Of a stretch of 44,070 nucleotides of DNA, positions 25,767 through 35,402 are shown one piece after another (position 1 is the stretch's first letter; each line of letters starts with the position of its first letter). The position numbers were made by a program, and so were the translations under genes. The notes below the pieces were generated by a model, which ran no database searches, was not told the origin of the DNA, and saw only the letters and a program-made list of their open reading frames with translations. Where the stretch lies: NCBI GenBank assembly GCA_964595365.1, contig CAZQQC010000010.1, positions 1-44,070 of the forward strand, read 5' to 3'. The stretch is from Fen-1258 sp964595365 (GTDB lineage: Bacteria > Bacteroidota > Ignavibacteria > Ignavibacteriales > Melioribacteraceae).

Positions 25767-26072
25767 TTACGCGTTGTCTACTTCAAATAAAGTTGTGTAT
25801 TGTGTAGTTTGCTCTCTAATCATATCAGAAAGTTTTGTCATCAAAATATCTATACGCTCGTCTGTACTGTCTTCAAAATTTTCATACGATTCTTTGTTTT
25901 TAAAAATATAAATCTCTTCAAAGTTATTGGCTTTATTTTTCTGCTCGTACACAGAATAGCTCTCTAAACCTTCTGCTTTAACAATGTTTTTCAATTCTCT
26001 AACAACGTCCAAATATTCCACTCTTCTTTCTGGAATAATATTATAGCGAATAGAAAAGATGACTTTACTCAT
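25767..26072 (-). CDS. Small ABM-like (dimeric alpha-beta barrel) protein
   Basis: This 101-residue protein starts KVIFSIRYNIIPERRVEYL, contains YSVYEQKNKANNFEEIYIF and a terminal helix. The pattern suggests the antibiotic-biosynthesis-monooxygenase/ferredoxin-like dimeric barrel fold, whose members include quinol monooxygenases and stress proteins. Clear catalytic residues are not visible, so function is open. It sits 12 bp behind dapF, probably in the same transcript. Confidence 0.5.
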   Translation of the reverse strand: MSKVIFSIRYNIIPERRVEYLDVVRELKNIVKAEGLESYSVYEQKNKANNFEEIYIFKNKESYENFEDSTDERIDILMTKLSDMIREQTTQYTTLFEVDNA

Positions 26073-26084
26073 TTATATCCTCAT

Positions 26085-26939
26085 TTAGATTGATAATTCA
26101 CCTTTGAAAATTATTTCTGCAGGGCCGATCAAAGATAAATCCTGCATCTTATTATTATTGATTTTGAAATCGACAACTAAAACATCGCCGCTTTTTGCAA
26201 TCAACTTGATAGGAGGCTCAATTCGTTCATTAAAATAAGTTATTATTGCTGCAGCAACCGCGCCGGTACCGCACGATAACGTCTCATCTTCAACACCTCG
26301 TTCGTAGCTTCTGATTCTTATTGCGCCTTCAACTTTTGTTATAAAGTTTACGTTCGTTCCTTCCGGTGCAAAATCTTTCGAGTACCTGATTTCCCTCCCG
26401 ATTTGATATACCGGAAACCGATCCAGGTCCGAGTAAAAAGTATCCGGACGAGATGGATTCCACAGCACATCATTGATTCTTATTACCACATGTGGCGACC
26501 CGGTATTTAGATACGAAGCAGTAATCAACTGATTAGCGGCTTTAATCTTGAAATTAGTTTTCAGCCCTACCGGTTCATTCAGAAAAAATTTAACCGTCTT
26601 ATCATCCAGAATTTGACCCGAATAGACAAAATTATTAGCTGTAAAGACTACCGTTTCCAAACCGATCATTCCGCTTTCTTTGGCATATTTTAACGCACAT
26701 CTGGCACCGTTTGCACAGAGACTTCCAAATGTGCCGTCGGCGTTGTAATAATCCATTCTGAACACTGCCCTATCATCATTTGAAATAACAAGTACACCAT
26801 CGGCGCCAATGCCGGTTCTTCTGTTACATATCCTGGCAATAGCCAGTGAATTCAACTCTAATTCCGGATTAATTTTCTTATCAAATAGAATGAAATCGTT
26901 CCCGGCTCCGCTAAGTTTTGTAAAAAGAAGGTGCGCCAT
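26085..26939 (-). CDS. dapF: Diaminopimelate epimerase
   Basis: It interconverts LL- and meso-DAP for lysine and peptidoglycan synthesis. From ATG 26939 (family start MAHLLFTKLSGAGNDF) it has 284 residues; an upstream ATG at 26978 only adds 13 non-conserved residues. The catalytic cysteines are C75 (CANGAR) and C223 (LSCGTGA). Both halves of the pseudo-dimeric fold are intact. It is the promoter-proximal gene of a dapF-ABM unit. Confidence 0.95.
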   Translation of the reverse strand: MAHLLFTKLSGAGNDFILFDKKINPELELNSLAIARICNRRTGIGADGVLVISNDDRAVFRMDYYNADGTFGSLCANGARCALKYAKESGMIGLETVVFTANNFVYSGQILDDKTVKFFLNEPVGLKTNFKIKAANQLITASYLNTGSPHVVIRINDVLWNPSRPDTFYSDLDRFPVYQIGREIRYSKDFAPEGTNVNFITKVEGAIRIRSYERGVEDETLSCGTGAVAAAIITYFNERIEPPIKLIAKSGDVLVVDFKINNNKMQDLSLIGPAEIIFKGELSI

Positions 26940-27185
26940 AACGTATTCAAATTTAAGGCAATAAAGTTGGTAAATCAATAAAATTAAATAACTGGCATGA
27001 TTTTTATTTGAAAAAATGGAAGAAATAGATTAAAAAGAAAAGGTTATAAGCTATCTTGAACGACGATGAAACAAATGTAGTTTGGTTAAAGACGACTAAT
27101 ATTTTCTTAACACATCTCAATTTTTACAGGAGTTATTATGTGAAGTTCGGTTTTACTGGGCAAAAATTTTAAAAATGCTTTTTAG

Positions 27186-27421
27186 AAAGTAGCTTTCAGA
27201 AAAAAGATTTATAATACGCTTGAAGAATTACAGAATGATGTTGATCGGTGGATTAAAAGTTACAATGAAGAAAGACCGCACAGCGGAAAATTTTGTGATG
27301 GTAGAACACCGATGGAAACATTTTTACAAGCCAAGCACCTTGCTGCAGACAAAATGCTGGGTTATGATCTTGCAGTTAATAACTAACAATGGGAGTTGTC
27401 AAATTAAATAGTGATAGTACA
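27186..27421 (+). pseudogene. IS481-family transposase 3' remnant
   Basis: Frame 27186-27386 encodes only the last 66 residues of an IS481-type DDE transposase: AFRKKIYNTLEELQNDVDRW, SYNEERPHSGKFC, DGRTPMETFL, then a stop. A TAG precedes it in frame at 27183 and no catalytic D,D residues remain. Bases about 27395-27421 (TTGTCAAATTAAAT and on) resemble the right terminus of IS481 elements. No left end is seen. The flanking 26940-27182 and 27422-27545 stretches show no gene. Confidence 0.8.
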
Positions 27422-27545
27422 CGAGCATGCAATACTATTCCATAGAACAAAACATTTATATAGAAGAACGAAAAAACTATATTGCTCATATATTTATTTT
27501 GCTAACTAAATTTTTCAGATGGTTCACATTATGTGTTGATAGTTT

Positions 27546-28745
27546 TTATTTCAGGATAAACCCGATCCTTTCAAGTTTCCCGTCGATGTCTGAACGCGGA
27601 ACAATGTTAAATATTTTGCACAACAGAGGATAGATATCGATATTCCATAGTGTACCGGTGCGATAATTTTTTTTGAAGTTTGGGCCGATCGCTAAAAATA
27701 TTCCGTGCATATCTATCTGATTATTGTCGTAACCATGGTCTCCCTTTTTATTCCGCCCGGACTTTTTGTTAGATATTAGGGACCATCCTTGATCTGCAAT
27801 GACAACGATGGGAGAAATGAAAGGATCCTCGTTGTAATGAAAATAAGCCGGAACTTCATCACGCGAATAGACCTTATAGTGATTTTCATTCCGTTTGAGT
27901 ACCTTATAAACTTCTCGAGAATTTTCTTTTTTGGGGAAAACCATCGTTATTGGACCGAAATCTCCAAGTGTTGCTTTGTTAGAATCAATAATTTGTTCGA
28001 TGTTAATTTCTCGATCGTGCGAGACTTCCGTCATACCGTGGTCTGAAACAAAAATTACATTAATGCTGTCTTGCATTTTTATTTCAGCTAATTTTTTGAA
28101 GAGCAAACCGGTAATGGAATCGAGTTTTTTAACGGCTTCATTAACTTCCGGCGAGTTTGGGCCGTACTGATGTCCTTTCGAATCGGTATCTTGAAAATAA
28201 AGTGTAATGAAATGCGGTCTTTTTTCTGCCGGAAGTTTCAACCAGTCAATCACTCCTTGTAATCGTGTTTCATTTGGTCGCGTGTAATCAAAGAATTCCC
28301 TATATGTTGGTCTTCTGTAAATGTCGCTGAGTTCGGAACCGGGCCAAAAATAACTTGCGGTTGTTATTCCCTGCCGTTCTGCGGTTTCCCAGAATGCTTC
28401 TCCTAAGTACCATCGTTCGCTGCGGGTAGTTATAGTATCCTGCATGCGGTAGATTTGTTTTCGAAACGGATCATAAAAATTGTTTTCAATTATTCCGTGA
28501 TGAGAAGGATACATGCCGGTAATTATTGACAGATGGTTTGGAAAAGTCTTGGATGGGAATGCCGGCAGCAGCGAGAGCGCGCTTACCCCTTCTTCTCTCA
28601 CTTTTTCCAAATTGGGAGTTAGGTTTCTATTTAAATAATCCCACCGGAAACCGTCAAAAGAAATTAATATTACATAGGGTTTGGGTGAAGCGAATCCGAT
28701 CCCCAGATAAAAAATGAAGAGAAAAAAAATTGAGGGTTTTTTCAT
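27546..28745 (-). CDS. Secreted nucleotide pyrophosphatase/phosphodiesterase
   Basis: A 399-residue alkaline-phosphatase-superfamily enzyme of the NPP type with a signal peptide (1-19). Metal-binding and catalytic residues are visible: D31 (SFDGFRWD), nucleophile T67 (PSKTFPNH), DTDSKGH, SDHGMTE and GDHGYDN. Such enzymes hydrolyse nucleotide or phospholipid phosphodiesters in the periplasm. It stands alone between decayed sequences, with no co-directional partner. Confidence 0.9.
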   Translation of the reverse strand: MKKPSIFFLFIFYLGIGFASPKPYVILISFDGFRWDYLNRNLTPNLEKVREEGVSALSLLPAFPSKTFPNHLSIITGMYPSHHGIIENNFYDPFRKQIYRMQDTITTRSERWYLGEAFWETAERQGITTASYFWPGSELSDIYRRPTYREFFDYTRPNETRLQGVIDWLKLPAEKRPHFITLYFQDTDSKGHQYGPNSPEVNEAVKKLDSITGLLFKKLAEIKMQDSINVIFVSDHGMTEVSHDREINIEQIIDSNKATLGDFGPITMVFPKKENSREVYKVLKRNENHYKVYSRDEVPAYFHYNEDPFISPIVVIADQGWSLISNKKSGRNKKGDHGYDNNQIDMHGIFLAIGPNFKKNYRTGTLWNIDIYPLLCKIFNIVPRSDIDGKLERIGFILK

Positions 28746-28864
28746 TGTAAACCTGTTGTTTTATTAGAGCTGTTTGCAAATATAACAATGCTAATATTAA
28801 GTGGTTGTTAAGATATTAAGTTCGGTAAAAAATAATTTTATCTGCGGAAATATCAGTTTAAATA

Positions 28865-29101
28865 TCAAATAAATTTTTCCGTTCTTAACACATCCTTTAA
28901 AACGTTTGCTCTGAGGTCTAAATAACTTATTTCATGCTCGGTATTTATCACTAAAAAATAATTTGAGGGATTCATTTCTTCTAATTCAAAAAATGTTTGA
29001 ATGGGTATAATAACTTCACCTTTCTTCATAACTCCCACAATGTCTTGGACAGTAGTATTTCTTAACGTTAAAATAATATAAAATTTCTTTTGACATTTCA
29101 T
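28865..29101 (-). CDS. Short ORF with a decayed paralogue at 41.6 kb
   Basis: It encodes 78 residues from ATG 29101. The part from VQDIVGVMKKGEVIIP to LDLRANVL is strongly similar to a frameshifted copy at 41588-41761. No known family recognised. The region upstream (29102-29228) is open in a different frame, so this may be the 3' part of a broken gene rather than a complete small gene. The 550-bp gap from 28746 to 29295 otherwise shows only the leader of the TonB-receptor gene. Confidence 0.4.
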   Translation of the reverse strand: MKCQKKFYIILTLRNTTVQDIVGVMKKGEVIIPIQTFFELEEMNPSNYFLVINTEHEISYLDLRANVLKDVLRTEKFI

Positions 29102-29295
29102 AGATTTTCATATTTTCATAGTGCAAATAAATTTCTCCAATCATAGAAGCAAGTGTTGTGAGGGGTGGTAAATGAAAAGAGTTTTGCATCTCAATAATTA
29201 TGAGAAATGAGTGGTTAAGAGAAATCACATCATATTTTTATCGAAGAATAAATCCATTATAATTAATAATTCATTAACCTATCAAGGAGTGAAGT

Positions 29296-32200
29296 ATGAG
29301 TAAATTTAAACGATTGATTTCTTTATCACTATTTCTTGTCGCATTATTTAGCTACCAATCTGTTTTTGCTCAAACAACAACATCAGCAGCTATTAATGGT
29401 GCTGTTATTGATCAAAATGGGAACGCACTGCCCGGTGCTAACATAATTGCAGTTCATGTACCCTCGGGTACTCAATATGGTACCACTTCACGTATCGACG
29501 GCAAGTATAACTTAGTAGGTTTACGAACCGGTGGGCCGTACAAAGTTACTGTTTCATTTATTGGTTATTCAACTCAGGTTGAAGAAGGATTCAGCCTTGA
29601 ATTAGGGCAGAACCTGAAGTTGAATTTTACATTGCCAGAACAAGCCGTTCAACTTACAGGTATAACGGTAACCGGTGAAAGAGGGGCTATCATTTCTCAA
29701 GCAAGAACCGGCACTGCACAAAACGTTTCTTTGAAACAGATAGAAGAAATTCCAACTATCAGCAGAAGTTTTTCAAGCTTCGCAAAACTTTCTCCTTTGT
29801 TTTCAGGATTAAATTTACAGGCTGCAGGTAGAACAAGCAGATTCAACAACATTCAAATTGACGGTGCTCAATACAACGACTTATTTGGTCTTGGTTCTTC
29901 CGGTACACCGGGTGGAACATCGGGCACAAACCCGATTAGTTTGGATGCTATTCGTGAATTTCAAGTAGTTGTTGCGCCATACGATGTTAGGTTCAGCGGA
30001 TTCACAGGCGGTGGTATTAATGCCATTACACGTTCGGGTACAAACGACTTCAACGGTTCTGCGTATTTCTACGGCAGAAATCAAAACTTTGTTGGCAAAA
30101 GAAATGCTAACACCGGGCAAGATCTGAAATATCCCGATTTTACAAATTACCAGTATGGTTTCCGTTTGGGCGGTCCAATTATGAAAGACAAACTTTTCTT
30201 CTTTGTTAACGGCGAAATTACAGCTAATACTAGACCGCTATACAATACTTCTTTACAAGTAGGTTTCGGGAATAATACGCCGGCTCAATTACAGGCTCTT
30301 GTTGATCGTTTTAGGAGTTTGTTAACCTCAAAAGGAATTTCGAATCCCGGTAGTTATGATGTATTCAATTCCCGACAGCCAAGCAAGAAACTATTATTAA
30401 AATTTGATTATAACATTTCAGAAAACCATCAACTTTCTCTTACGAACAACTATGTTGATGCCTATCAGGATGTTCTTGCTGGTAGAGGTGCCACAAGTAT
30501 GAGTTTCGATTCGTACAACTATAGAATGAACAGCACAACGAATTCTACGGTTCTAAGGCTCAACAGCCGTTTTGGTAACAATGTTTCAAACGAATTAATT
30601 TTTGGCTACACAACTATTCGGGATAACAGAACCAATACCGGTGCTTTAACACCGTTTGTAACAGTTAGAGAATTAAACAATACTTTCACAATGAATGCCG
30701 GTTTCGATCAGTATTCGGGTGCAAACAAGTTGGATCAGGATATTATTGAGCTCACCGACAACTTTTCTTATTACACCGGAAATCATACTATTACAATTGG
30801 TACGCATAACGAATTTTTCAAATTCAGAAACTTGTACATCCGAAACTACCTGGGTTATTATCAATATAATAGTTTAGATGATTTCCAGAAAGATCTTGTT
30901 GCAACTTATTATCATGATTATTCCAGAACATCCGATCCGCTGCCTGCAGCTAAATTCAATGTAGCTCAATTTGGTTTTTATATTCAGGACGAATGGACGG
31001 TACTTCCACAATTTAAACTTACCTACGGATTTAGATTTGATATTCCAACATTCCCTACTCCTCCTGCTGCTAACGATTCACTTTCAAAGTATTTACCGGG
31101 CTATCGTACAAATGTGGCTCCGACCGGAAATATTCTTTGGTCGCCTAGAGTAGGATTTAACTGGGATGTTTCAGGAGATAGAACTACCCAGTTAAGAGGC
31201 GGAGTTGGTATTTTCACCGGGCGTCCGGCTTATGTTTGGATCTCCAACCAATACGGAAATACAGGCTTGATGACAGCTGAAGTGAGCGCATTTAATAAAA
31301 CATTACCGTTTAGAGCGGATCCTAACAACCAGTATTTCCCCGGAGATAACCCTGCATTAGGCGCTCCGACTGTAAAATCTGAAATTGATATTTCCGATCC
31401 CAACTTGAAAATGCCACAACTACTTAGATTCAACCTTGGTCTCGATCAAGAATTACCCGCAGGTTTTGTTGGTACTGCAGAAATTCTTTATTCTCAATCA
31501 ATCAATGATTTTCTTTACAAGAAGCTTAATCTTCTGCCTGTGAAAGGTTATGTTGCTGCACTTGGAAGCGGCAAAGATGGCAGACCAATTTATGGAGGTA
31601 CCAATAGTTTTAATAACAATTTCAATGATATTATGTATCTATATAATACCAGCGACGGATATCAGTACAATTTAGTGTTGCAAATTCAAAGAAACGTTGC
31701 AAGGGGATTTTCGGTTAGTGCCGGTTATACTTACGGAAGAGCATTTGACCGTAACAGTGTAACTTCCTCTCAAGCACAATCTCAAATGAGATACTCTGCA
31801 GTAGACGGCGATCCCAACAATCCTGCCTTAACAACTTCAGACTGGGAAATTCGTAACAGATTATATGCGTCGGTTACTTTCGCCTGGGAATTTTTCAAAA
31901 ATGCACCGACTACAATCACATTGTTCTACAACGGTCAGAGTGGATCTCCATTTTCATTTACCGCAAGTGGAACAGCATCCAACAACTTGAACAACGATGG
32001 GTTTGATGGTAATGATTTATTCTACATACCAAGAAACAGCAGTGAAATTCTTCTCGGTAGTATTAAAAACGGCCAGTTTGTACCGGCAACTGCAACAGGC
32101 CAAACTTATGCGGATCTCGATGCGTTCATTCAGAATAATGATTACTTGAACCAGAACCGCGGCAGAATTGCAGAAAGAAACGGTGCTGTTGCTCCGTGGC

Positions 32201-32499
32201 GGGAATATTTTGATTTACAAATCTTACAAAATATTCCGGACCTCTGGGGTTTAGGTGCATTCCAATTAACATTGGCTGTTCAGAACTTGCTCAACTTATT
32301 GAACCCGAATTGGGGTAAAGTTTATGATGTCGGGTATGACACTTATAACATTGTAAGTTTTCAGGGCTTGATTAATTACAACGGTGTAGCAAATACTCCG
32401 GTTTACAGTTTCAGAAAACCAGCGAACAATCTTCCATGGACTTACTCCGATTTGACATCCCGTTGGCAGATGCAGCTAAGCGTTAGATACAGTTTCTAA
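29296..32499 (+). CDS. TonB-dependent receptor, Oar-like
   Basis: The 1067-residue outer-membrane protein has a signal peptide (1-25), a carboxypeptidase-regulatory-like beta domain (about 33-115, AINGAVIDQNGNALPGANI), a plug region (about 135-250, with IQIDGAQYNDLFGLG) and a large beta barrel ending in the aromatic LSVRYSF. Members take up large or scarce ligands or act in surface export; the substrate is unknown. AAGGAG at 29284-29289 supports the start. No SusD partner follows. A terminator closes the unit. Confidence 0.9.
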   Translation: MSKFKRLISLSLFLVALFSYQSVFAQTTTSAAINGAVIDQNGNALPGANIIAVHVPSGTQYGTTSRIDGKYNLVGLRTGGPYKVTVSFIGYSTQVEEGFSLELGQNLKLNFTLPEQAVQLTGITVTGERGAIISQARTGTAQNVSLKQIEEIPTISRSFSSFAKLSPLFSGLNLQAAGRTSRFNNIQIDGAQYNDLFGLGSSGTPGGTSGTNPISLDAIREFQVVVAPYDVRFSGFTGGGINAITRSGTNDFNGSAYFYGRNQNFVGKRNANTGQDLKYPDFTNYQYGFRLGGPIMKDKLFFFVNGEITANTRPLYNTSLQVGFGNNTPAQLQALVDRFRSLLTSKGISNPGSYDVFNSRQPSKKLLLKFDYNISENHQLSLTNNYVDAYQDVLAGRGATSMSFDSYNYRMNSTTNSTVLRLNSRFGNNVSNELIFGYTTIRDNRTNTGALTPFVTVRELNNTFTMNAGFDQYSGANKLDQDIIELTDNFSYYTGNHTITIGTHNEFFKFRNLYIRNYLGYYQYNSLDDFQKDLVATYYHDYSRTSDPLPAAKFNVAQFGFYIQDEWTVLPQFKLTYGFRFDIPTFPTPPAANDSLSKYLPGYRTNVAPTGNILWSPRVGFNWDVSGDRTTQLRGGVGIFTGRPAYVWISNQYGNTGLMTAEVSAFNKTLPFRADPNNQYFPGDNPALGAPTVKSEIDISDPNLKMPQLLRFNLGLDQELPAGFVGTAEILYSQSINDFLYKKLNLLPVKGYVAALGSGKDGRPIYGGTNSFNNNFNDIMYLYNTSDGYQYNLVLQIQRNVARGFSVSAGYTYGRAFDRNSVTSSQAQSQMRYSAVDGDPNNPALTTSDWEIRNRLYASVTFAWEFFKNAPTTITLFYNGQSGSPFSFTASGTASNNLNNDGFDGNDLFYIPRNSSEILLGSIKNGQFVPATATGQTYADLDAFIQNNDYLNQNRGRIAERNGAVAPWREYFDLQILQNIPDLWGLGAFQLTLAVQNLLNLLNPNWGKVYDVGYDTYNIVSFQGLINYNGVANTPVYSFRKPANNLPWTYSDLTSRWQMQLSVRYSF

Positions 32500-32528
32500 A
32501 TGTTGCTGAACTGAAGTGGTAAAATCTA

Positions 32529-32562
32529 AAGGCTGTCTCAAAAGGGCAGCCTTCTTTATTTT
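32529..32562 (+). terminator. Rho-independent terminator after TonB receptor
   Basis: The stem AAGGCTG/CAGCCTT with an 11-base loop is followed by CTTTATTTT, 29 bp after the receptor stop. It separates the receptor from the two-component genes downstream. Confidence 0.8.
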
Positions 32563-32660
32563 GTAAAAATTCTTACTCACAATGCAAGTTAATATGCCTG
32601 CCTGCAGTGAAAATAATTGAAACCCGATTTGATTCTTCCGCCAATGATTTATAACTGATA

Positions 32661-32745
32661 TTACGCAAGGTTAGGGCTTTGTTGTTTTAGAAAAAATACC
32701 CGTCTTGCAATTTTAATTTTTCACGGTCGATCAAACCTTGCGTAA
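32661..32745. repeat. MITE-like inverted-repeat element, copy B
   Basis: An 85-bp intergenic element bounded by a perfect 12-bp inverted repeat, TTACGCAAGGTT (32661-32672) and AACCTTGCGTAA (32734-32745). On the minus strand it begins ACGCAAGGTTTGATC, identical over 15 bases to copy A at 7051, and the other end and internal AACAACAAA tract also match A. It has no coding capacity. It lies between the receptor terminator and the histidine-kinase gene. Confidence 0.7.
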
Positions 32746-32792
32746 GGTGGGTTTGTAAATTATTTTGTAAATTATATTTAATGATAAAGCGG

Positions 32793-32849
32793 GTATTACG
32801 TTGCAAAATAATATGACTTATATTTTAGAAGAATCCCGTCGTGCGTAAT
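32793..32849. promoter_or_regulatory. Inverted repeat upstream of histidine kinase
   Basis: TATTACG at 32793 and CGTAATA at 32843 form a 7-bp inverted repeat with its inner ends 43 bp apart, ending 31 bp before the kinase start. It may be an operator or the worn relic of another copy of the element at 32661-32745. Weak evidence. Confidence 0.3.
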
Positions 32850-32880
32850 AATGTAACAAGACTTAAGTGTCAATACTAAG

Positions 32881-35382
32881 ATGTTTAAAATAAATAAACT
32901 ATTCCCCTGGCTATCCATCCGTAACAAATTGATAATTGCCTTTGTAGGTCTTTCTGTGCTGCCAATAATTTTTGTTGGAATGTACAGCGTTATCTCAAAC
33001 ACAAAATCGATGGAACAGGCAGCACTGCAGAATTTGGAACACGATCTATCTTTAATTCAGGAAAACACTGCAGATATTATGGCAAATATCGAACAGGATT
33101 TAATGCTCATTCAGAATTTATATTTGGACTATAGTGTTTTTCCCGATGTGCCCAACAAAAAATATTTAGGCAAGGAACGCTATACTTCATTCTTAAATAA
33201 AGAGCTGCTTTCTTTTGCCGGCACCAGAAAAATATATTATCAACTGAGAGTAGTGGATAATGAAGGTAATGAAATTGCCCATGTAAAGTCCGATTCGTCC
33301 GGTTCTGCTGTTCAATTTTATGGTATTGTTCCCCGGAATGAACTTAAGCACACGCCCCAAATTTATTACTTCTTGATGGTAAAAGATTTAGCACAAAATC
33401 AGATAGCCCTGGCACCTGCGGAACTTCTGGATAAAAACAATAAATTTGTTCCGGTGATAAGCTTTGCCATGCCGCTTTTTTTGAAGAACAAAAGAACTGG
33501 CATACTTATAGCCGATGTTTTTGTTAAAGATCTTTTTAGAACACTGCAGAATTATAAAACTTTTAATCCCGATGAAAAAATAGTTCTTGTTAGTGGTGAG
33601 GGGCATTACTTATATCATTCACAAAAGAAAAAAAATTGGAACAAGCTATTAGCAACGCGGGATGAATTTAACCTTCAACATGATTACGTCTCTTCAATAG
33701 TTTCTCAAATTCGTTCAAATAAAAAATCTTCAATTATTAAAGGCAGCGACGATATAATTTTTCACGCTCCGCTCTTTTACGGGTACACTTCAATACACCG
33801 CGCAAGCGTCGAACATAATCTGGCAATCCCGTTGTATTTGTTTGTTGCTGTTCGCGAGGCAGTTATTATGTTGCCAGTTCGTACTTATGCATATACATTT
33901 GCAGGCATACTTGTTTTATTTCTTATCATCTCTATTACATTGAGCTTATTAGCTACCAGACATTTTACAATTTCACTTGCAACACTTACCAGGGGGGCAG
34001 AGGCTATTGCTAAGGGAAATTACAATTACAGGGTGAATATAGAAACCCGTGACGAGATCGAAAAATTAGCCGGACAATTCAATATGATGGCTCAATCCCT
34101 GTACGAAAATGATATTGAAATAAAACGGTATAGAATGCATCTTGAAGAAATGGTTGCCTCAAGAACGGAAGATCTTCTAACTGAAAAATCAAAGTTACAG
34201 GCAATACTGGATAATGTTCCGAGTGCATTTTTGCTTCTTGATAAAGATTTGCGCATACAAACGGCAAGTGCAGCATTTAATGTAATTACAGGTTATAATA
34301 TTGATGATGTGAAAGGAGAAAATTGTAGTAAGATTTTCGGTACAAACGGATTTTGTATTAATTGCATTTGCCAGCAAGCAATTTCAAAGAATAAAGTAGA
34401 AAGCTGTGTAAACTGTAAAATTGATGATAAGCAGCAAGAACGATATATAGAGCACGTTGCAATTCCGATGAAAAATAACGGCGAAGTTATTGCAATGTTA
34501 GCTGTTATTACCGATATTACAAAACGTAAACAACTCGAAAATGTTCTGATTAAAACCGAGAAACTAGCTGCAACCGGCGAGATTGCCGCCTTTGTAGCCC
34601 ACGAATTCCGTAACTCACTTACGTCTATTAAAATGATATTACAACTTCTTGCAGAATCCAATCACATTTCGAAGTCCGAAAAAAAATCTGTTTCCGTTGC
34701 ACTCAATTCTACAGGTGAAATGGAAGATACTGTTACAAAGCTGCTCAATTATGCGTATCCGCTGCCTATGAAATTTCAAGACGCAAGCATTGATAAGATA
34801 CTAAATGAAAGTATAACTTTTGTCCACCTTCATTTTAAAAAATCAAGAATATCGGTTAGGAAAGAAATTGAACAATCGATACCGTTAATACCTTTAGATG
34901 TTTCTCATTTGAAGGAAGCTATAATTAATATCCTTCTGAATGCAGTTCAATCGATAGATGAAAAGAGAAATTCGTATGAAGGCTTGGAGCCGGAAGTAAA
35001 TAAGAGTAATGAAATTTTTATTTCTGCCCATAAGATAAATCTTAAGAACACACTTATCGATTTTAAATTAGAAGAAACGATGGATTACTCGCGATTTGAA
35101 GAGACAGACCGTGAAATAATTTTACATAAGGGAACAAAGTGTATTCACTTACAAATTACCGATACTGGCACCGGCATAGATCACGAAAAAATTTCACGTA
35201 TCTTCGACCCCTTTTTCACAACAAAAACAAACGGTACCGGCTTAGGGCTGCCGATGGTCAAACGAACGATTAATGCTCATAGGGGCATTGTAACAGTAGA
35301 AAGTAGCAAAGGAACAGGCACAACCTTCAATATTTTTATCCCGTTGTTGAATAATGGCTATTCATTTCCACAACATATCTGA
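32881..35382 (+). CDS. Membrane sensor histidine kinase with PAS domain
   Basis: 833 residues: membrane helix (about 17-38), extracytoplasmic Cache-like sensor (about 40-328), second helix (about 335-358), HAMP (about 359-412), coiled coil, PAS (about 438-545), HisKA with phospho-acceptor H574 (FVAHEFRNSL) and HATPase (DTGTGID, GTGLGLPMV) to the end. The PAS holds six cysteines (482, 492, 495, 497, 509, 512), which may bind a metal or sense redox state. The regulator gene follows 20 bp downstream, making a two-component pair. The start is ATG 32881. Confidence 0.93.
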   Translation: MFKINKLFPWLSIRNKLIIAFVGLSVLPIIFVGMYSVISNTKSMEQAALQNLEHDLSLIQENTADIMANIEQDLMLIQNLYLDYSVFPDVPNKKYLGKERYTSFLNKELLSFAGTRKIYYQLRVVDNEGNEIAHVKSDSSGSAVQFYGIVPRNELKHTPQIYYFLMVKDLAQNQIALAPAELLDKNNKFVPVISFAMPLFLKNKRTGILIADVFVKDLFRTLQNYKTFNPDEKIVLVSGEGHYLYHSQKKKNWNKLLATRDEFNLQHDYVSSIVSQIRSNKKSSIIKGSDDIIFHAPLFYGYTSIHRASVEHNLAIPLYLFVAVREAVIMLPVRTYAYTFAGILVLFLIISITLSLLATRHFTISLATLTRGAEAIAKGNYNYRVNIETRDEIEKLAGQFNMMAQSLYENDIEIKRYRMHLEEMVASRTEDLLTEKSKLQAILDNVPSAFLLLDKDLRIQTASAAFNVITGYNIDDVKGENCSKIFGTNGFCINCICQQAISKNKVESCVNCKIDDKQQERYIEHVAIPMKNNGEVIAMLAVITDITKRKQLENVLIKTEKLAATGEIAAFVAHEFRNSLTSIKMILQLLAESNHISKSEKKSVSVALNSTGEMEDTVTKLLNYAYPLPMKFQDASIDKILNESITFVHLHFKKSRISVRKEIEQSIPLIPLDVSHLKEAIINILLNAVQSIDEKRNSYEGLEPEVNKSNEIFISAHKINLKNTLIDFKLEETMDYSRFEETDREIILHKGTKCIHLQITDTGTGIDHEKISRIFDPFFTTKTNGTGLGLPMVKRTINAHRGIVTVESSKGTGTTFNIFIPLLNNGYSFPQHI

Positions 35383-35402
35383 AAAAATTATAAAGGAATA
35401 AA

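Noticed and set aside
27220..27411. A 63-codon plus-strand ORF
   Set aside because: It runs in a different frame over the IS481 transposase tail, whose own frame shows clear family similarity.
29016..29228. A 70-codon minus-strand ORF upstream of the 28865 ORF
   Set aside because: It overlaps the conserved paralogous segment in the wrong frame. It may contain an upstream piece of the broken gene but is not supported as a gene itself.
29102..29295. Possible sigma-54 (-24/-12) promoter before the TonB receptor
   Set aside because: GG and GC dinucleotides are present but about 17 bases apart rather than the required 10.
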